Below, piece by piece: positions 28,340-37,020 of a stretch of 64,000 nucleotides of DNA; position 1 is the first letter of the stretch, and every line of letters begins with the position of its first letter. A program made the translations under genes and the position numbers. A model generated the notes under the pieces. The model was not told the origin of the DNA. It did no database searches and saw only the letters and a list, made by a program, of their open reading frames with translations. Source of the DNA: Glutamicibacter protophormiae (lineage in GTDB: Bacteria; Actinomycetota; Actinomycetes; Actinomycetales; Micrococcaceae); NCBI RefSeq assembly GCF_014647495.1, contig NZ_BMPH01000009.1, positions 1-64,000 of the forward strand, written 5' to 3'.

Positions 28340-28746
28340 TGGAGATTTTTCTCGACATCCTCGTTGCGGTCCTGCTGATCCTCGGCTGCCTGATGTCCCT
28401 GATCGCGGGCATCGGCTTGCTGACCTTCCCGGACATGCTCACCCGCATGCACGCGGCCACCAAACCTCAGGTGCTCGGCTTCCTGCTGATCTTCGCCGGG
28501 CTGGCCATCCACCTGCGCAACTGGACCATCGTTCCGGTGCTGATCGTGGCGTGGGCCATGCAGCTGCTGACCGCTCCGGTGTCCGCCCACATGATCGGAC
28601 GTTCGGGCTATCGGACCAAGCACGCGGCAAAGGACACCCTGTTCTCCGACGAGCTGCGCCAAGTTGTGGACAAGGTGAGCTCCGGGTCGGCCACCGGCGC
28701 CATTCCGGTCGTCGACAGCCAGGATCACGAACAGGACGGAAAATAG
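28339..28746 (+). CDS. mrpG: Mrp antiporter subunit G
   Basis: This 135-residue protein has three membrane helices and the MrpG core GIGLLTFPDMLTRMHAATKPQVLG. ATG 28339 overlaps the mrpF TAA by one base (TAATG). A hydrophilic C-terminal tail of about 45 residues is longer than in Bacillus. It ends the operon; a strong terminator follows. Confidence 0.93.
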   Translation: MEIFLDILVAVLLILGCLMSLIAGIGLLTFPDMLTRMHAATKPQVLGFLLIFAGLAIHLRNWTIVPVLIVAWAMQLLTAPVSAHMIGRSGYRTKHAAKDTLFSDELRQVVDKVSSGSATGAIPVVDSQDHEQDGK

Positions 28747-28760
28747 CCTTCCCGCAACCA

Positions 28761-28804
28761 AAGGCGGCGGGCCGTCACCCCCGTGGGGAACGGCCCGCCG
28801 CCTT
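28761..28804. terminator. Bidirectional terminator between mrpG and the DUF4235 gene
   Basis: A perfect 15-bp stem (28761-28775 with 28790-28804) with a 14-nt loop lies between two convergent genes. Confidence 0.85.
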
Positions 28805-28817
28805 GGCGCTGGAGGTT

Positions 28818-29069
28818 CTACTTGGTGAACTTGGCGATGGCCTTGGTGGTGCCGCGATCGGCCAGCACCTGGATGACGGCCGCGACCACCGCCGAGAAGA
28901 CGGCGAAGCCCAACGCCTGGCGCATGGAGGCCTCGGCCGCTTCCTCGCTGCCCTTGCGTGGGGCGGTGTTGCCGGTGAAACCCTTCCAGAGCTGGTCGAC
29001 CAGTTTGCTGCCGACGAAGCCCGCACCCAGGGAAATACCGGTGGCGATGAGCTTTTGTACTGTGTTCAT
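28818..29069 (-). CDS. DUF4235 small membrane protein
   Basis: This 83-residue protein has a helix at each end (KLIATGISLGAGFVGSKLV and QALGFAVFSAVVAAVIQVLADRG) and the internal KLVDQLWKGFTG typical of DUF4235. These are actinobacterial inner-membrane proteins of unknown function. It is divergent from the thiamine transporter operon. Confidence 0.8.
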   Translation of the reverse strand: MNTVQKLIATGISLGAGFVGSKLVDQLWKGFTGNTAPRKGSEEAAEASMRQALGFAVFSAVVAAVIQVLADRGTTKAIAKFTK

Positions 29070-29148
29070 GTGGACCTCACGTTCAACGTTGCGACTTGTC
29101 GTTCCCTTGCCAGCTTACCTGCGGTATGGTGAGTGGGCAGCAATTATT

Positions 29149-29250
29149 CCGACAGGGGAGCGTCAGGCCGTTCGCGGCGAAAGACGCTGAGAGTGCGATA
29201 GATCGCAGACCCTCGAACCTGCCCCGGCTAGTACCGGCGAAGGAAGTCGA
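29149..29250 (+). ncRNA. TPP riboswitch (THI element)
   Basis: The sequence shows the TPP aptamer order: P1 CGAC/GTCG (29150-29153 with 29246-29249), GGGGAGC, P3 GCGTC/GACGC, the conserved GCTGAGA bulge (at about 29185), ACCCTCGAACCTG and P4/P5 CCGG-loop-CCGG, ending GAAGGAAGTCG. It is located directly before a YkoE-type thiamine-precursor transporter gene. Thiamine pyrophosphate binding should lower expression. Confidence 0.95.
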
Positions 29251-29302
29251 GCATCTCGGATGCGGACCGGCGACTGATGGCGCCCTTAATCCGTTCATCC
29301 CC

Positions 29303-29320
29303 CCTCCTGTATCAAGGAGG
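29303..29320 (+). promoter_or_regulatory. Hairpin sequestering the ykoE ribosome binding site (riboswitch expression platform)
   Basis: CCTCCT (29303-29308) is perfectly complementary to AGGAGG (29315-29320), which is the Shine-Dalgarno sequence of the gene at 29328, with a 6-nt loop. This suggests translational control by the TPP riboswitch rather than termination. Confidence 0.75.
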
Positions 29321-29327
29321 ACATCTT

Positions 29328-29948
29328 ATGAGTACATCCCGCACGACGCAGCGCAGCACCTGGCGCGTCGTCGACATCGTCATCGCCTCGGTGATCGCCG
29401 TCGCCTCCGGCGTGGTCTTCTGGGCCTGGTCCGCCAGCTACGGACTGTTTTCGCTGGCCTTCACCGCTTTCCCGCCCGGCACCGCCTTGCTGACCGGCCT
29501 GTGGCTGTTCCCGGCGGTGCTCGGTGCACTGATCATCCGCAAGCCAGGCGCGGCCCTGTTCTGCGAAGTGCTGGCCGCGGTTGTCGAAGCGCTGCTGGGC
29601 ACGCACTGGGGCATGCCGGTGCTGATTTCAGGGCTGGTCCAGGGCCTCGGCGCCGAGCTGGTGTTCGCGCTGTTCCGCTACCGCAAGTGGAACCTTCCGG
29701 TGGCGCTGCTGGCAGGCCTGGGATCGGGCCTGTTCGCCGGCCTCAGCGAAGCCTACGTGGTGGGCAGCGTGGCCGAATACACCGAGGCCATGAAGCTGTT
29801 CCACGTGGGTGCCACCGCCTTCTCCGGCCTGGTGGTCGCCGGCCTGCTGTCCTGGTGGATCACCCGGGCGCTGGCCCGCACCGGCGCGCTGAGCAACCTC
29901 GCCAGCCGCCGCGCGCACCTTGAGCCGGCGTTTGCGGTGCGGAAATGA
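29328..29948 (+). CDS. ykoE: ECF transporter S component, YkoE type (thiamine/HMP)
   Basis: This 206-residue membrane protein has five or six helices and the YkoE core (WRVVDIVIASVIAVASGVVFWAW, FPPGTALLTGLWLFPAVLGALIIRKPGAAL, EVLAAVVEALLGTHWG, QGLGAELVFALFRYR). YkoE is the substrate-binding subunit for hydroxymethylpyrimidine or thiamine in energy-coupling factor transporters. ATG 29328 is fixed by AAGGAGG at 29314-29320. A TPP riboswitch upstream supports the substrate call. It overlaps the ATPase-T gene by 4 bases (ATGA). Confidence 0.93.
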   Translation: MSTSRTTQRSTWRVVDIVIASVIAVASGVVFWAWSASYGLFSLAFTAFPPGTALLTGLWLFPAVLGALIIRKPGAALFCEVLAAVVEALLGTHWGMPVLISGLVQGLGAELVFALFRYRKWNLPVALLAGLGSGLFAGLSEAYVVGSVAEYTEAMKLFHVGATAFSGLVVAGLLSWWITRALARTGALSNLASRRAHLEPAFAVRK

Positions 29949-32269
29949 GCGCCGCCGCCAACGGGCGTACGGCCCCGTTGACCAGGCAGGGAGTGCAGAT
30001 CAGCGCCCGCGGGTTCAGCTGGCAGCACGCGGAGCGCGCGCGCCCGGCCATTGCCGGGCTGGATGTGCACATCCCCGCGGGGCAGAAGGTGCTTTTGCTG
30101 GGCCCGTCCGGGGCCGGCAAATCCACCCTGCTGCACGCGCTGGCCGGTGTGCTCGAAGTCGACGAGGAAGCCGGCCCGCGCGGGCAGCTGCTGGTTGGCG
30201 GGCAGGACGCGTTCGCGCGCTCCTTCCCGGTGGGCCTGATGCAGCAGGATCCCGAAACCCAGGTGGTGCAAAGCCGGGTGGGCGACGACGTCGCCTTCGG
30301 CGCCGAGAACCTGGGGGTCGAACCGCAGGAAATCCGCGCGCGGATCCCGCAGGCGCTTCAGGCAGTGGGCCTGGGGGCGCTGGGCTACGAGCACCGCACG
30401 CAGGAACTGTCAGGAGGACAGAAGCAGCGCCTGGCCTTGGCCGGGATCCTGGCCATGCGCCCCGGGCTGATGCTGCTGGATGAACCGACCGCGAACATCG
30501 ACCCGCAGAGCATTCCGCCGTTGCGCGACGCGGTGATCGACGCCGTCGAGTCCACCGGTGCGACGCTCATCGTGGTGGAGCACCGGCTGGAGGCCTGGGC
30601 CCGGCATGTGGACCGGGTGCTGGTGCTCGCCCCCGGAGGAGGGATCGCCCACGACCTGCACCCCGATGCGCTGGTCAGCGACGAGGAGCTCCGCGCCGAG
30701 CTGGCGCGGGCGGGGGTCTGGATCCCGGGTTATGTGCCGCAGACCTCGCCGGTGCCGCAGGCCTCCGGCGCCCCCATGCTGCACGCCGAGCAGCTGGTGT
30801 GCGCGCGCGGCGGGCAGGTGGTGCGCACCGCGCCGGCCAGCTTCGAGGTCACCGCAGGCAGCGCCCTGGTGATCCGCGGCGAGAACGGTGCCGGGAAGTC
30901 CACGCTCGCGCTGACCCTGGGCGGGCTGCTGGAACCGGTGTCCGGCCAATTCGCCGCCAGCGGCCAGCTGGCCGACGGGCTGCTGCCTTCGCCGTTCAGC
31001 TGGAAGGCCGGTGCGCTCGTCGCGCGCATCGGCTCGGTGTTCCAGGAACCCGAGCACCAGTTCGTCACCCAGACCGTGCGCGAGGAGCTGGCCTTCGCGC
31101 CGCTGCGTGCCAAGCGCGGGGCGGCCGAGGAGCTGAAGTACGACGCGCGGCAGGTCGAGGCCCGGGTGCAGGAGCTGCTGGTGCGGTTGGGGCTGCAGGA
31201 CCTCGCCGAGGCCAACCCGTTCACGCTCTCCGGCGGCGAGAAGCGCCGGCTGTCGGTCGCTACCGTGCTGGCCGCCTCGCCGGACGTGCTGATCCTCGAT
31301 GAGCCGACCTTCGGGCAGGACGCCAATACCTGGCGCGAGCTGGCGCAGCTGCTGATTGAACAGCTCGCCGGATCCACCGCGATCATCGCGGTGACCCATG
31401 ACGAGCACTTCGCCGCGGCGCTGGGAGCCCACGAGCTGGTGCTGGCACCGGCCCAGGCGGCTTCCGGAAGGCCTTCTTCGGCGCCGATGCTCGATGCACC
31501 GGTGGGGGACAGCTGGCTGGCGAAGATCAATCCGCTGGCCAAGTTCGGCGCGATCGCCGGGGCCACCTTGCCGCTGATCAGCACGGTGGACTGGGTTTCG
31601 GCCGCGGTGGTCATCGCGGCCACGCTGCTGATGCTGCCGCTGGCCGGGTTGGGGATCGGGGCGTTCTTCCGCCGCGGCTGGCCGCTGCTGGTGGCCGGTG
31701 TCCTGGCGGCCTGGGGCATCGCCCTGGTAGGCCAGGATTCCGGGCGGGTGCTGCTGGACCTGGGGATCTTCGACATCACCGAAGGCTCGGTGGCCGGGGG
31801 CATCGCCACGGGGCTGCGCGCCCTGGCCATGGCGGTACCGATGGTGCTGCTGCTGTCCACCACGAACCCCAGCGACCTGGGTGGCGCGTTGTCGCAGCAG
31901 CTGAAGGTGCCGCACCGCTTCGTGCTCGGAGCGCTGGCCGGCATGCGTCTGCTGGGGTTGATGGTGGAGGAATTCACCACGCTGACGCTGGCCCGGCGGG
32001 CTCGCGGCATCGGCAACCTGGGCACCGTGCGCCAGCGCGTGGGGGCGAAACTCGGCCAGCTGCTGGCGCTGCTGGTGCAGGCGATCCGCCGGGCCGGGCG
32101 CCTGGCCACCACCATGGAGGCCAAGGGCTTCGGCACCGGGCAGCGCACCTGGATCCGTACCGCCACGTTCACCCGGCGGGACGGCGCGGTGCTCGCCGCC
32201 GGCATCCTGCTGGGCGCCGCGGCCATCACGGCCGCGATCTGGGCCGGGACCTACAACTTGATCTGGTAG
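29945..32269 (+). CDS. ykoD: ECF transporter ATPase-ATPase-T fusion (YkoD-YkoC type)
   Basis: This 774-residue protein joins three energy-coupling modules. Residues about 20-255 are ABC ATPase 1 (Walker A GPSGAGKS at about 54, signature LSGGQKQR, Walker B LMLLDEPTANID). Residues about 275-515 are ABC ATPase 2 (GENGAGKST at about 313, LSGGEKRR, LILDEPTFGQD). From about 519 to the end is an EcfT membrane domain (NPLAKFGAIAGATLPLIST, LARRARGIGN, with the coupling Ala-Arg-Gly motif). ECF transporters usually encode A, A' and T separately or as a two-ATPase protein; a full A-A'-T fusion is less usual. With YkoE it forms a complete thiamine-precursor importer. The operon ends 6 bases before the convergent pabC. 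Confidence 0.93.
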   Translation: MSAAANGRTAPLTRQGVQISARGFSWQHAERARPAIAGLDVHIPAGQKVLLLGPSGAGKSTLLHALAGVLEVDEEAGPRGQLLVGGQDAFARSFPVGLMQQDPETQVVQSRVGDDVAFGAENLGVEPQEIRARIPQALQAVGLGALGYEHRTQELSGGQKQRLALAGILAMRPGLMLLDEPTANIDPQSIPPLRDAVIDAVESTGATLIVVEHRLEAWARHVDRVLVLAPGGGIAHDLHPDALVSDEELRAELARAGVWIPGYVPQTSPVPQASGAPMLHAEQLVCARGGQVVRTAPASFEVTAGSALVIRGENGAGKSTLALTLGGLLEPVSGQFAASGQLADGLLPSPFSWKAGALVARIGSVFQEPEHQFVTQTVREELAFAPLRAKRGAAEELKYDARQVEARVQELLVRLGLQDLAEANPFTLSGGEKRRLSVATVLAASPDVLILDEPTFGQDANTWRELAQLLIEQLAGSTAIIAVTHDEHFAAALGAHELVLAPAQAASGRPSSAPMLDAPVGDSWLAKINPLAKFGAIAGATLPLISTVDWVSAAVVIAATLLMLPLAGLGIGAFFRRGWPLLVAGVLAAWGIALVGQDSGRVLLDLGIFDITEGSVAGGIATGLRALAMAVPMVLLLSTTNPSDLGGALSQQLKVPHRFVLGALAGMRLLGLMVEEFTTLTLARRARGIGNLGTVRQRVGAKLGQLLALLVQAIRRAGRLATTMEAKGFGTGQRTWIRTATFTRRDGAVLAAGILLGAAAITAAIWAGTYNLIW

Positions 32270-32275
32270 CCGGGG

Positions 32276-33151
32276 CTAGCGGATCGAATCGGCCAGGGCG
32301 CTGAGCTGCGCATGCAGCTCGGCGTCCATCCGGATCGGCTTGGCATCCAGCGTGCGCACCGGGGTGAGCAGGCGGACCGAGGACACCAGCCACACGCCGT
32401 CGGCCTGGTACAGGTCCTCCGGGCGCAGCGGGCCGTAGCCCAGTTCCCAGCCGTCCTGGCGCGCGGCGTCGAAGATGGCGCTCTGGGTGGTGCCGGGCAG
32501 GATGCCGGTTTCCAGCATCGGGGTCAGCAGGCGCCGGGTGTCGCCGTCGCGCTGGGCCAGCAGCACGGTGGCGGTGGGGGCTTCGAGCACCACGCCGTCG
32601 GCGGAGGTGAAGATGACCTCGTGGGCTCCGTGCTTGCGGGCGTAGCGCAGCGCCGCCATGTTCACCGCGTAGGACAGGGTCTTGGCGCCCATCAGCAGCC
32701 ACGGCGCGCGCTCGGCGAGCATCGAATCGTAGCCGCGGTCGAGGAACAGCACATCCACTCCGGTTTCGCGCTGCTCCATGCCGATACGCGGGGCCGGGGA
32801 GACGGTGACCCAGCACACGGCCGGGTCGTGGTCCAGTTCGCCGCGCATGGCCACGAGTTTGACCACGGCTTCCTCGGCGCCTCCGGTGGCGTCGAAGTCG
32901 GCAACGGCGGTGTCCACTGCGGCACGCCAGCTGCGTTCGTCCGGAATGGGAAGGTCGGAGGTTTCGGCCGAGATGGCCAGGCGAGCCAGATGGGCCTCGA
33001 ACTTGCGGACGGTCTGCTGGGTGTACAGCATCGACTCGAAGACCCCGTCGCCGCGGTTCACACCCTGCAAGGTGACCGGGAGCTGGGGCGCGCTGATGTC
33101 GGCAAGGCGTCCGGCGGGATAGGCCGGATCGAGGAATACAAGAGAACTCAT
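32276..33151 (-). CDS. pabC: 4-amino-4-deoxychorismate lyase (PLP fold type IV)
   Basis: This 291-residue enzyme releases pyruvate from aminodeoxychorismate to yield p-aminobenzoate for folate. The fold IV features are seen: GVNRGDGVFESM near the start, the PLP Lys in GAKTLSYAVNMAALRYAR (about residue 157) and the substrate-side loop FTSADGVVLEAPTATV. Branched-chain or D-amino-acid transaminases share the fold, but the sequence pattern and a PabB-type gene at 37.6-39.7 kb favour the lyase. It starts at ATG 33151 and is not in the same operon as the PabB-like gene. Confidence 0.85.
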   Translation of the reverse strand: MSSLVFLDPAYPAGRLADISAPQLPVTLQGVNRGDGVFESMLYTQQTVRKFEAHLARLAISAETSDLPIPDERSWRAAVDTAVADFDATGGAEEAVVKLVAMRGELDHDPAVCWVTVSPAPRIGMEQRETGVDVLFLDRGYDSMLAERAPWLLMGAKTLSYAVNMAALRYARKHGAHEVIFTSADGVVLEAPTATVLLAQRDGDTRRLLTPMLETGILPGTTQSAIFDAARQDGWELGYGPLRPEDLYQADGVWLVSSVRLLTPVRTLDAKPIRMDAELHAQLSALADSIR

Positions 33152-33343
33152 TCTCCAAGGTTATCGAATTTCGCGCCCTGCTCGCGCGCGAAGCCCCCTG
33201 TCCACACCGCTTGGACGATATTCCAACATGCGGCAGGGGATTCGATAGGCTAGGCAAAGATGTTTTTGCCCGCCGCTGTCGGTGGCGGGCTGCGGCGCAC
33301 ACGCCGCGGACGCCCATGGGCGCTGACGTGAGGGGGTGCCGCG

Positions 33344-34840
33344 ATGTGGCCGAGTAATGAAGTGATGCTGCAGATCGGCGGCGTCGTGTGGAGCATCCTC
33401 GTCGCGGCCGAACTGGCGGTCCGCTATTTCATGATCGGCATCGTCCCCGGCAACCGGCGCCCCACCACGGCGATGGCCTGGCTGCTGGCCATCTTCTTCA
33501 TCCCGGTGGTCGGACTGGTGGCCTACTGGCTGTTCGCCAACCCGAGGCTTTCGCGCCGCCGGCTGGAGAAGCAGAAGCGGGCGCACGACGAGATCATGCG
33601 CGGCACGGCCCACATGCAGTTGCCCGAGGAATTCCATTCCACGGAGGAATGGGTCGAATCCGCGGTCATCCTGAACCGCAACCTGGGCGCCATGCCGTTG
33701 GAAGGCGGGAACACCGTGCAGGTGCTCTCCGACTACCGTGGTTCGCTGGAAGCCATGCGCGAGGAGATCGACAAGGCCAAGCGCTACGTGCATATCCAGT
33801 TCTACATCATGGGCGACGATCCGGATTACGTTGACCCGGTGCTGGATTCCCTGGAAGCCGCAGTGCAGCGCGGGGTCAACGTGCGACTGCTCTTCGACCA
33901 TCTAGGGACGCTGCGGGTGAAAGGCTACCGCAACTTCAAGAAGCGGCTGAAAAGCTCCGGCATCAACTGGCGCCCGATGCTTCCCATCGACCTGATCGGC
34001 CGGCGTTGGCGCCGGCCGGATCTGCGCAACCACCGCAAGATCCTGGTTATTGACGGCGAGGTCGCCTTCACCGGAAGCCAGAACCTCATCGAGCCCGGCT
34101 ACAAGCGCGAATCCGCGCACAAGGTGGGGCGCGAATGGGTGGAGATGATGCTGCGGGTGGAAGGCCCGCTGGTGCGCAGCCTGGACGTCACCTTCGCCAC
34201 CGACTGGTGGCAGGAAGATGACGGCCAGGAGGTGCTGATGGACATCACCGAGGCCAGGCACCCGCTGCCCTACGACGACCGGCCCGGCAGCACGCTGGCC
34301 CAGCTGCTGCCCAGCGGCCCGGGATTCGGCGGGGAAAATAACTTGCGCCTGTTCAACACGCTGATCTATTCGGCCTCCGAGCGGTTGATGATCACCAGCC
34401 CCTACTTCGTGCCGGACGACTCGTTGCTCTACGCCATCACCACCGCCGCCCAGCGCGGGGTGGAAGTCCACCTGTTCGTCTGCGAGGAGGGGGACCAGTT
34501 CCTGGTGCACCACGCGCAGCAGTCCTACTACCAGCAGCTGCTGGAGGCCGGGGTGCGGATCCACCGATACCCGGCGCCGATGGTGCTGCACACCAAGTGC
34601 TTCACCGTGGACAACGAGGTGGCGGTGGTCGGCTCCTCGAATATGGACATGCGCTCATTCAGCCTGAACATGGAAATCTCGGTCATGCTGCTAGGCCAGG
34701 AAATGGTCGACGCGGTGAACGCGGTGCAGAACGACTACCTGGAGATCTCCTCGGAAATCAGCCTGGCCGAATGGCGCCGCCGTCCACGCATGCAGCGCTG
34801 GATCGACAACGTGGCGCGCCTGACCGCCACCTTGCAGTAG
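33344..34840 (+). CDS. cls: Cardiolipin synthase (two PLD motifs)
   Basis: This 498-residue membrane enzyme condenses phosphatidylglycerol to cardiolipin. It has two N-terminal helices (about residues 8-28 and 41-62; PLDc_N region, MAWLLAIFFIPVVGLVAYWLF) and two HKD motifs: HRKILVIDGEVAFTGSQN (about 229) and HTKCFTVDNEVAVVGSSNMD (about 417). The length is usual for bacterial Cls. ATG 33344 follows GAGGGGG. It stands alone. Confidence 0.93.
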   Translation: MWPSNEVMLQIGGVVWSILVAAELAVRYFMIGIVPGNRRPTTAMAWLLAIFFIPVVGLVAYWLFANPRLSRRRLEKQKRAHDEIMRGTAHMQLPEEFHSTEEWVESAVILNRNLGAMPLEGGNTVQVLSDYRGSLEAMREEIDKAKRYVHIQFYIMGDDPDYVDPVLDSLEAAVQRGVNVRLLFDHLGTLRVKGYRNFKKRLKSSGINWRPMLPIDLIGRRWRRPDLRNHRKILVIDGEVAFTGSQNLIEPGYKRESAHKVGREWVEMMLRVEGPLVRSLDVTFATDWWQEDDGQEVLMDITEARHPLPYDDRPGSTLAQLLPSGPGFGGENNLRLFNTLIYSASERLMITSPYFVPDDSLLYAITTAAQRGVEVHLFVCEEGDQFLVHHAQQSYYQQLLEAGVRIHRYPAPMVLHTKCFTVDNEVAVVGSSNMDMRSFSLNMEISVMLLGQEMVDAVNAVQNDYLEISSEISLAEWRRRPRMQRWIDNVARLTATLQ

Positions 34841-34960
34841 CGCCGGGCATGGCGTGCCACTGCCGTCGGCGGGGTGTAGCCGGACAAAGCTCTGTCGCTC
34901 TGTGCCATGCGGTGTCGTGGTTCCCTCCACGAAGCAGGATTTCGCTCAGTCCACAAAAAT

Positions 34961-34994
34961 GAGCGGTGGAACCGGCAGCGCGGTTCCACCGCTC
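34961..34994 (-). terminator. Terminator of the TAP-like peptidase gene
   Basis: A perfect 13-bp stem (34961-34973 with 34982-34994) is followed on the minus strand by ATTTTTG. It lies 26 bases past the stop of the minus-strand gene at 35021. Confidence 0.9.
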
Positions 34995-35020
34995 ATATTC
35001 ACTACCCGTGGCAGGGCAGC

Positions 35021-36925
35021 TTAGCTACGCGGCAACGCACCGGGAAGCGGTGGCACCACTGGCGGCAGCTGGCGTTCAGGAGCGGCCTTCCGACGCCGGT
35101 TATCGAATTCTTCCAGTTTATCGGTGAACGGTTGCACCTCTCCGGTACAGAGCGTCCCGGCGGCAGGCAGGCGCTTGGTCAGCAGGTAACGGTCCATCGC
35201 ATCGGTGACACACCTTGACGTGCCGTAGGCGGTGTGGCCCCAACTGTTGCTGCTCAGAAGCCGAGAGTTGGGCATCAACTTCGAGACCTTCTGGGCCCCG
35301 GAATAATTCGTGGCCGGATCCCAGAAGTTTCCAACCACCAGCATCGGATTCACGGTCCGCTTTGTGAAGGGACCCTTATAGGTATCTTCGTCCTTGGCCT
35401 TCCACGTGGCACTGGCGCACGGAGCTGAAATCCACGTCCACAGCTGTCCGAATCCCGGTGCACTCTTACCTGCGTTGTCAGCGTAGCGGGACCAGTTCTC
35501 GGCCTTCGACGGGTTGCGCGAGTCGGTGCACAGCACCGTCTGGTACGCCTCGGGTGAATTCTCATAGGGGAACGCGAAACCGGTGGCGGCAGCCTTGCCG
35601 GCAAGATCTTTCGCCGCAGTCTTTTGCTCTGCCTCCATGGTACGCAGGCTTTGGGCCAACGCCTTGCGAGCCGTCTTCATCGCGGACTTGGCTGGTGCCT
35701 TGGCCTTGCCTGTCGACTTCGGGAAAGTGGTTCCCTTCGATGCGGCCCGGTCCTGAAGCGCCTGCAAGGTATAGGTCAGTTCCGGGTCTACCATGGCGGA
35801 TCCCTGCGGATCGTACATGTAACTGAGCAGAATCGAGGACATTGTCGCTGCGGTGAACGAGTAGTCGTATTCGGGAAAATCCGGGTCGGAGAACACCAGC
35901 GGTGAACGTCGCAATTCGGCCATGATCTCTCGATAAAGCTTCTCAGGATCGCCATGGCCAGCCAACATGCAATAGTCCTGGCCGGCCTTCTTGCAACGGC
36001 TCAGAATCCCGCGCATGGATTTTTCGGCTCCTTCGCCCGATTTCATGCGTCGGGTTTGCGGCGTCCACATGTTGGTGAGGGTGCCGGCCCAGGCCACGGG
36101 ATCGAGTACCCCATCGATGGCTACCGCACGGACCCGGTCAGGGAACATATTGGCATAGACGGTACCGAGGTAACTGCCGTAGGAGAAGCCCAGATAACTC
36201 AGTTGCTTGTCGCCCACCATGCGGCGCAACACATCCATGTCACGGGCGACCTGGGCGGTCGACATCGAAGTGGAGAGCGGCTTGCCGGTAGTGGAGCAGG
36301 CCTTGCCGAAGGATTTGGAGGAGTTCACGTAGGCACGTGTTTCCTTGGCCGTGGCCGGATAGGGGACGCTCAACCCTTCCAACGCGGTGCCTTGGGCACC
36401 AAAATTTTTCCAGCAGCGAACGTTGTCGCTGAAGTTGGTGCCGCGTGGATCAAATCCGATGATATCGAAACGCTCAAGCACGGTGGGGGAAATGAATTCA
36501 GGGGCCATCGCGGCAAACTGTATCCCGGAACCACCCGGTCCTCCGGGGTTCACGAACAGGGTTCCAATGCGCTTGGACTGGTTTTTCGCCTTGATTCGCA
36601 ATAACGCGACCTCGGTTTTGGCCCCGCGAGGATTGTCGTAGTCCAAGGGCAATTTCACCGACGTGCATTGGGCGCCGGCGGCCAGCTGGGCGCAGTTGAA
36701 CCACTTCGGACGGGGCGTTGCCACCCCGTCAACGCGCTGGCGTTCAGCCGCGCCCGTCTTGTCATGTGTACTTTGTGCGGTCGTCTGTGCCGTGAACGCA
36801 CTCAGCGCGGCGCTTTCCTTGATCGGCAGTGGTGCTGAATTGGCAGGAACAACGAAACCCGTTCCTGCCAAGAGTCCCACTGCCATCGCCATGCCCAAGG
36901 CACGACCCCATCGTTTGCTTGTCAT
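35021..36925 (-). CDS. Secreted alpha/beta hydrolase, tripeptidyl aminopeptidase (S33/TAP) type
   Basis: This is a 634-residue exported serine hydrolase. A signal peptide (about residues 1-31, ending NSA) is followed by an alpha/beta hydrolase domain with the oxyanion segment VNPGGPGGSG, the DIIGFDPRGTNFS segment and the nucleophile GFSYGSYLG. The C-terminal TAP-like domain (about 510-610) contains NFWDPATNYSGAQKV and the catalytic His in NSWGHTAYGTSRC. Homologues are Streptomyces SlpD/SlpE and tripeptidyl aminopeptidases, which cleave peptides outside the cell. The central insert (about 395-450) is Lys/Ala-rich. ATG 36925 is preceded by GAAGGAA; a TTGATT-N16-GATAAT promoter lies about 70 bases upstream. 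Confidence 0.9.
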   Translation of the reverse strand: MTSKRWGRALGMAMAVGLLAGTGFVVPANSAPLPIKESAALSAFTAQTTAQSTHDKTGAAERQRVDGVATPRPKWFNCAQLAAGAQCTSVKLPLDYDNPRGAKTEVALLRIKAKNQSKRIGTLFVNPGGPGGSGIQFAAMAPEFISPTVLERFDIIGFDPRGTNFSDNVRCWKNFGAQGTALEGLSVPYPATAKETRAYVNSSKSFGKACSTTGKPLSTSMSTAQVARDMDVLRRMVGDKQLSYLGFSYGSYLGTVYANMFPDRVRAVAIDGVLDPVAWAGTLTNMWTPQTRRMKSGEGAEKSMRGILSRCKKAGQDYCMLAGHGDPEKLYREIMAELRRSPLVFSDPDFPEYDYSFTAATMSSILLSYMYDPQGSAMVDPELTYTLQALQDRAASKGTTFPKSTGKAKAPAKSAMKTARKALAQSLRTMEAEQKTAAKDLAGKAAATGFAFPYENSPEAYQTVLCTDSRNPSKAENWSRYADNAGKSAPGFGQLWTWISAPCASATWKAKDEDTYKGPFTKRTVNPMLVVGNFWDPATNYSGAQKVSKLMPNSRLLSSNSWGHTAYGTSRCVTDAMDRYLLTKRLPAAGTLCTGEVQPFTDKLEEFDNRRRKAAPERQLPPVVPPLPGALPRS

Positions 36926-36992
36926 GTCAGTTCCTTCCCAAGTAGGTGCTGTGCATGGCATCGTGGACGGTCGGTCACATGGCCATTACTGA

Positions 36993-37020
36993 ATTATCTA
37001 GGACTTGACGGGTAAATCAA
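36993..37020 (-). promoter_or_regulatory. Sigma-70-like promoter of the TAP-like peptidase gene
   Basis: On the minus strand TTGATT (37020-37015) and GATAAT (36998-36993) are separated by 16 bases, close to the housekeeping consensus, with a leader of about 60 bases to ATG 36925. Confidence 0.65.
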
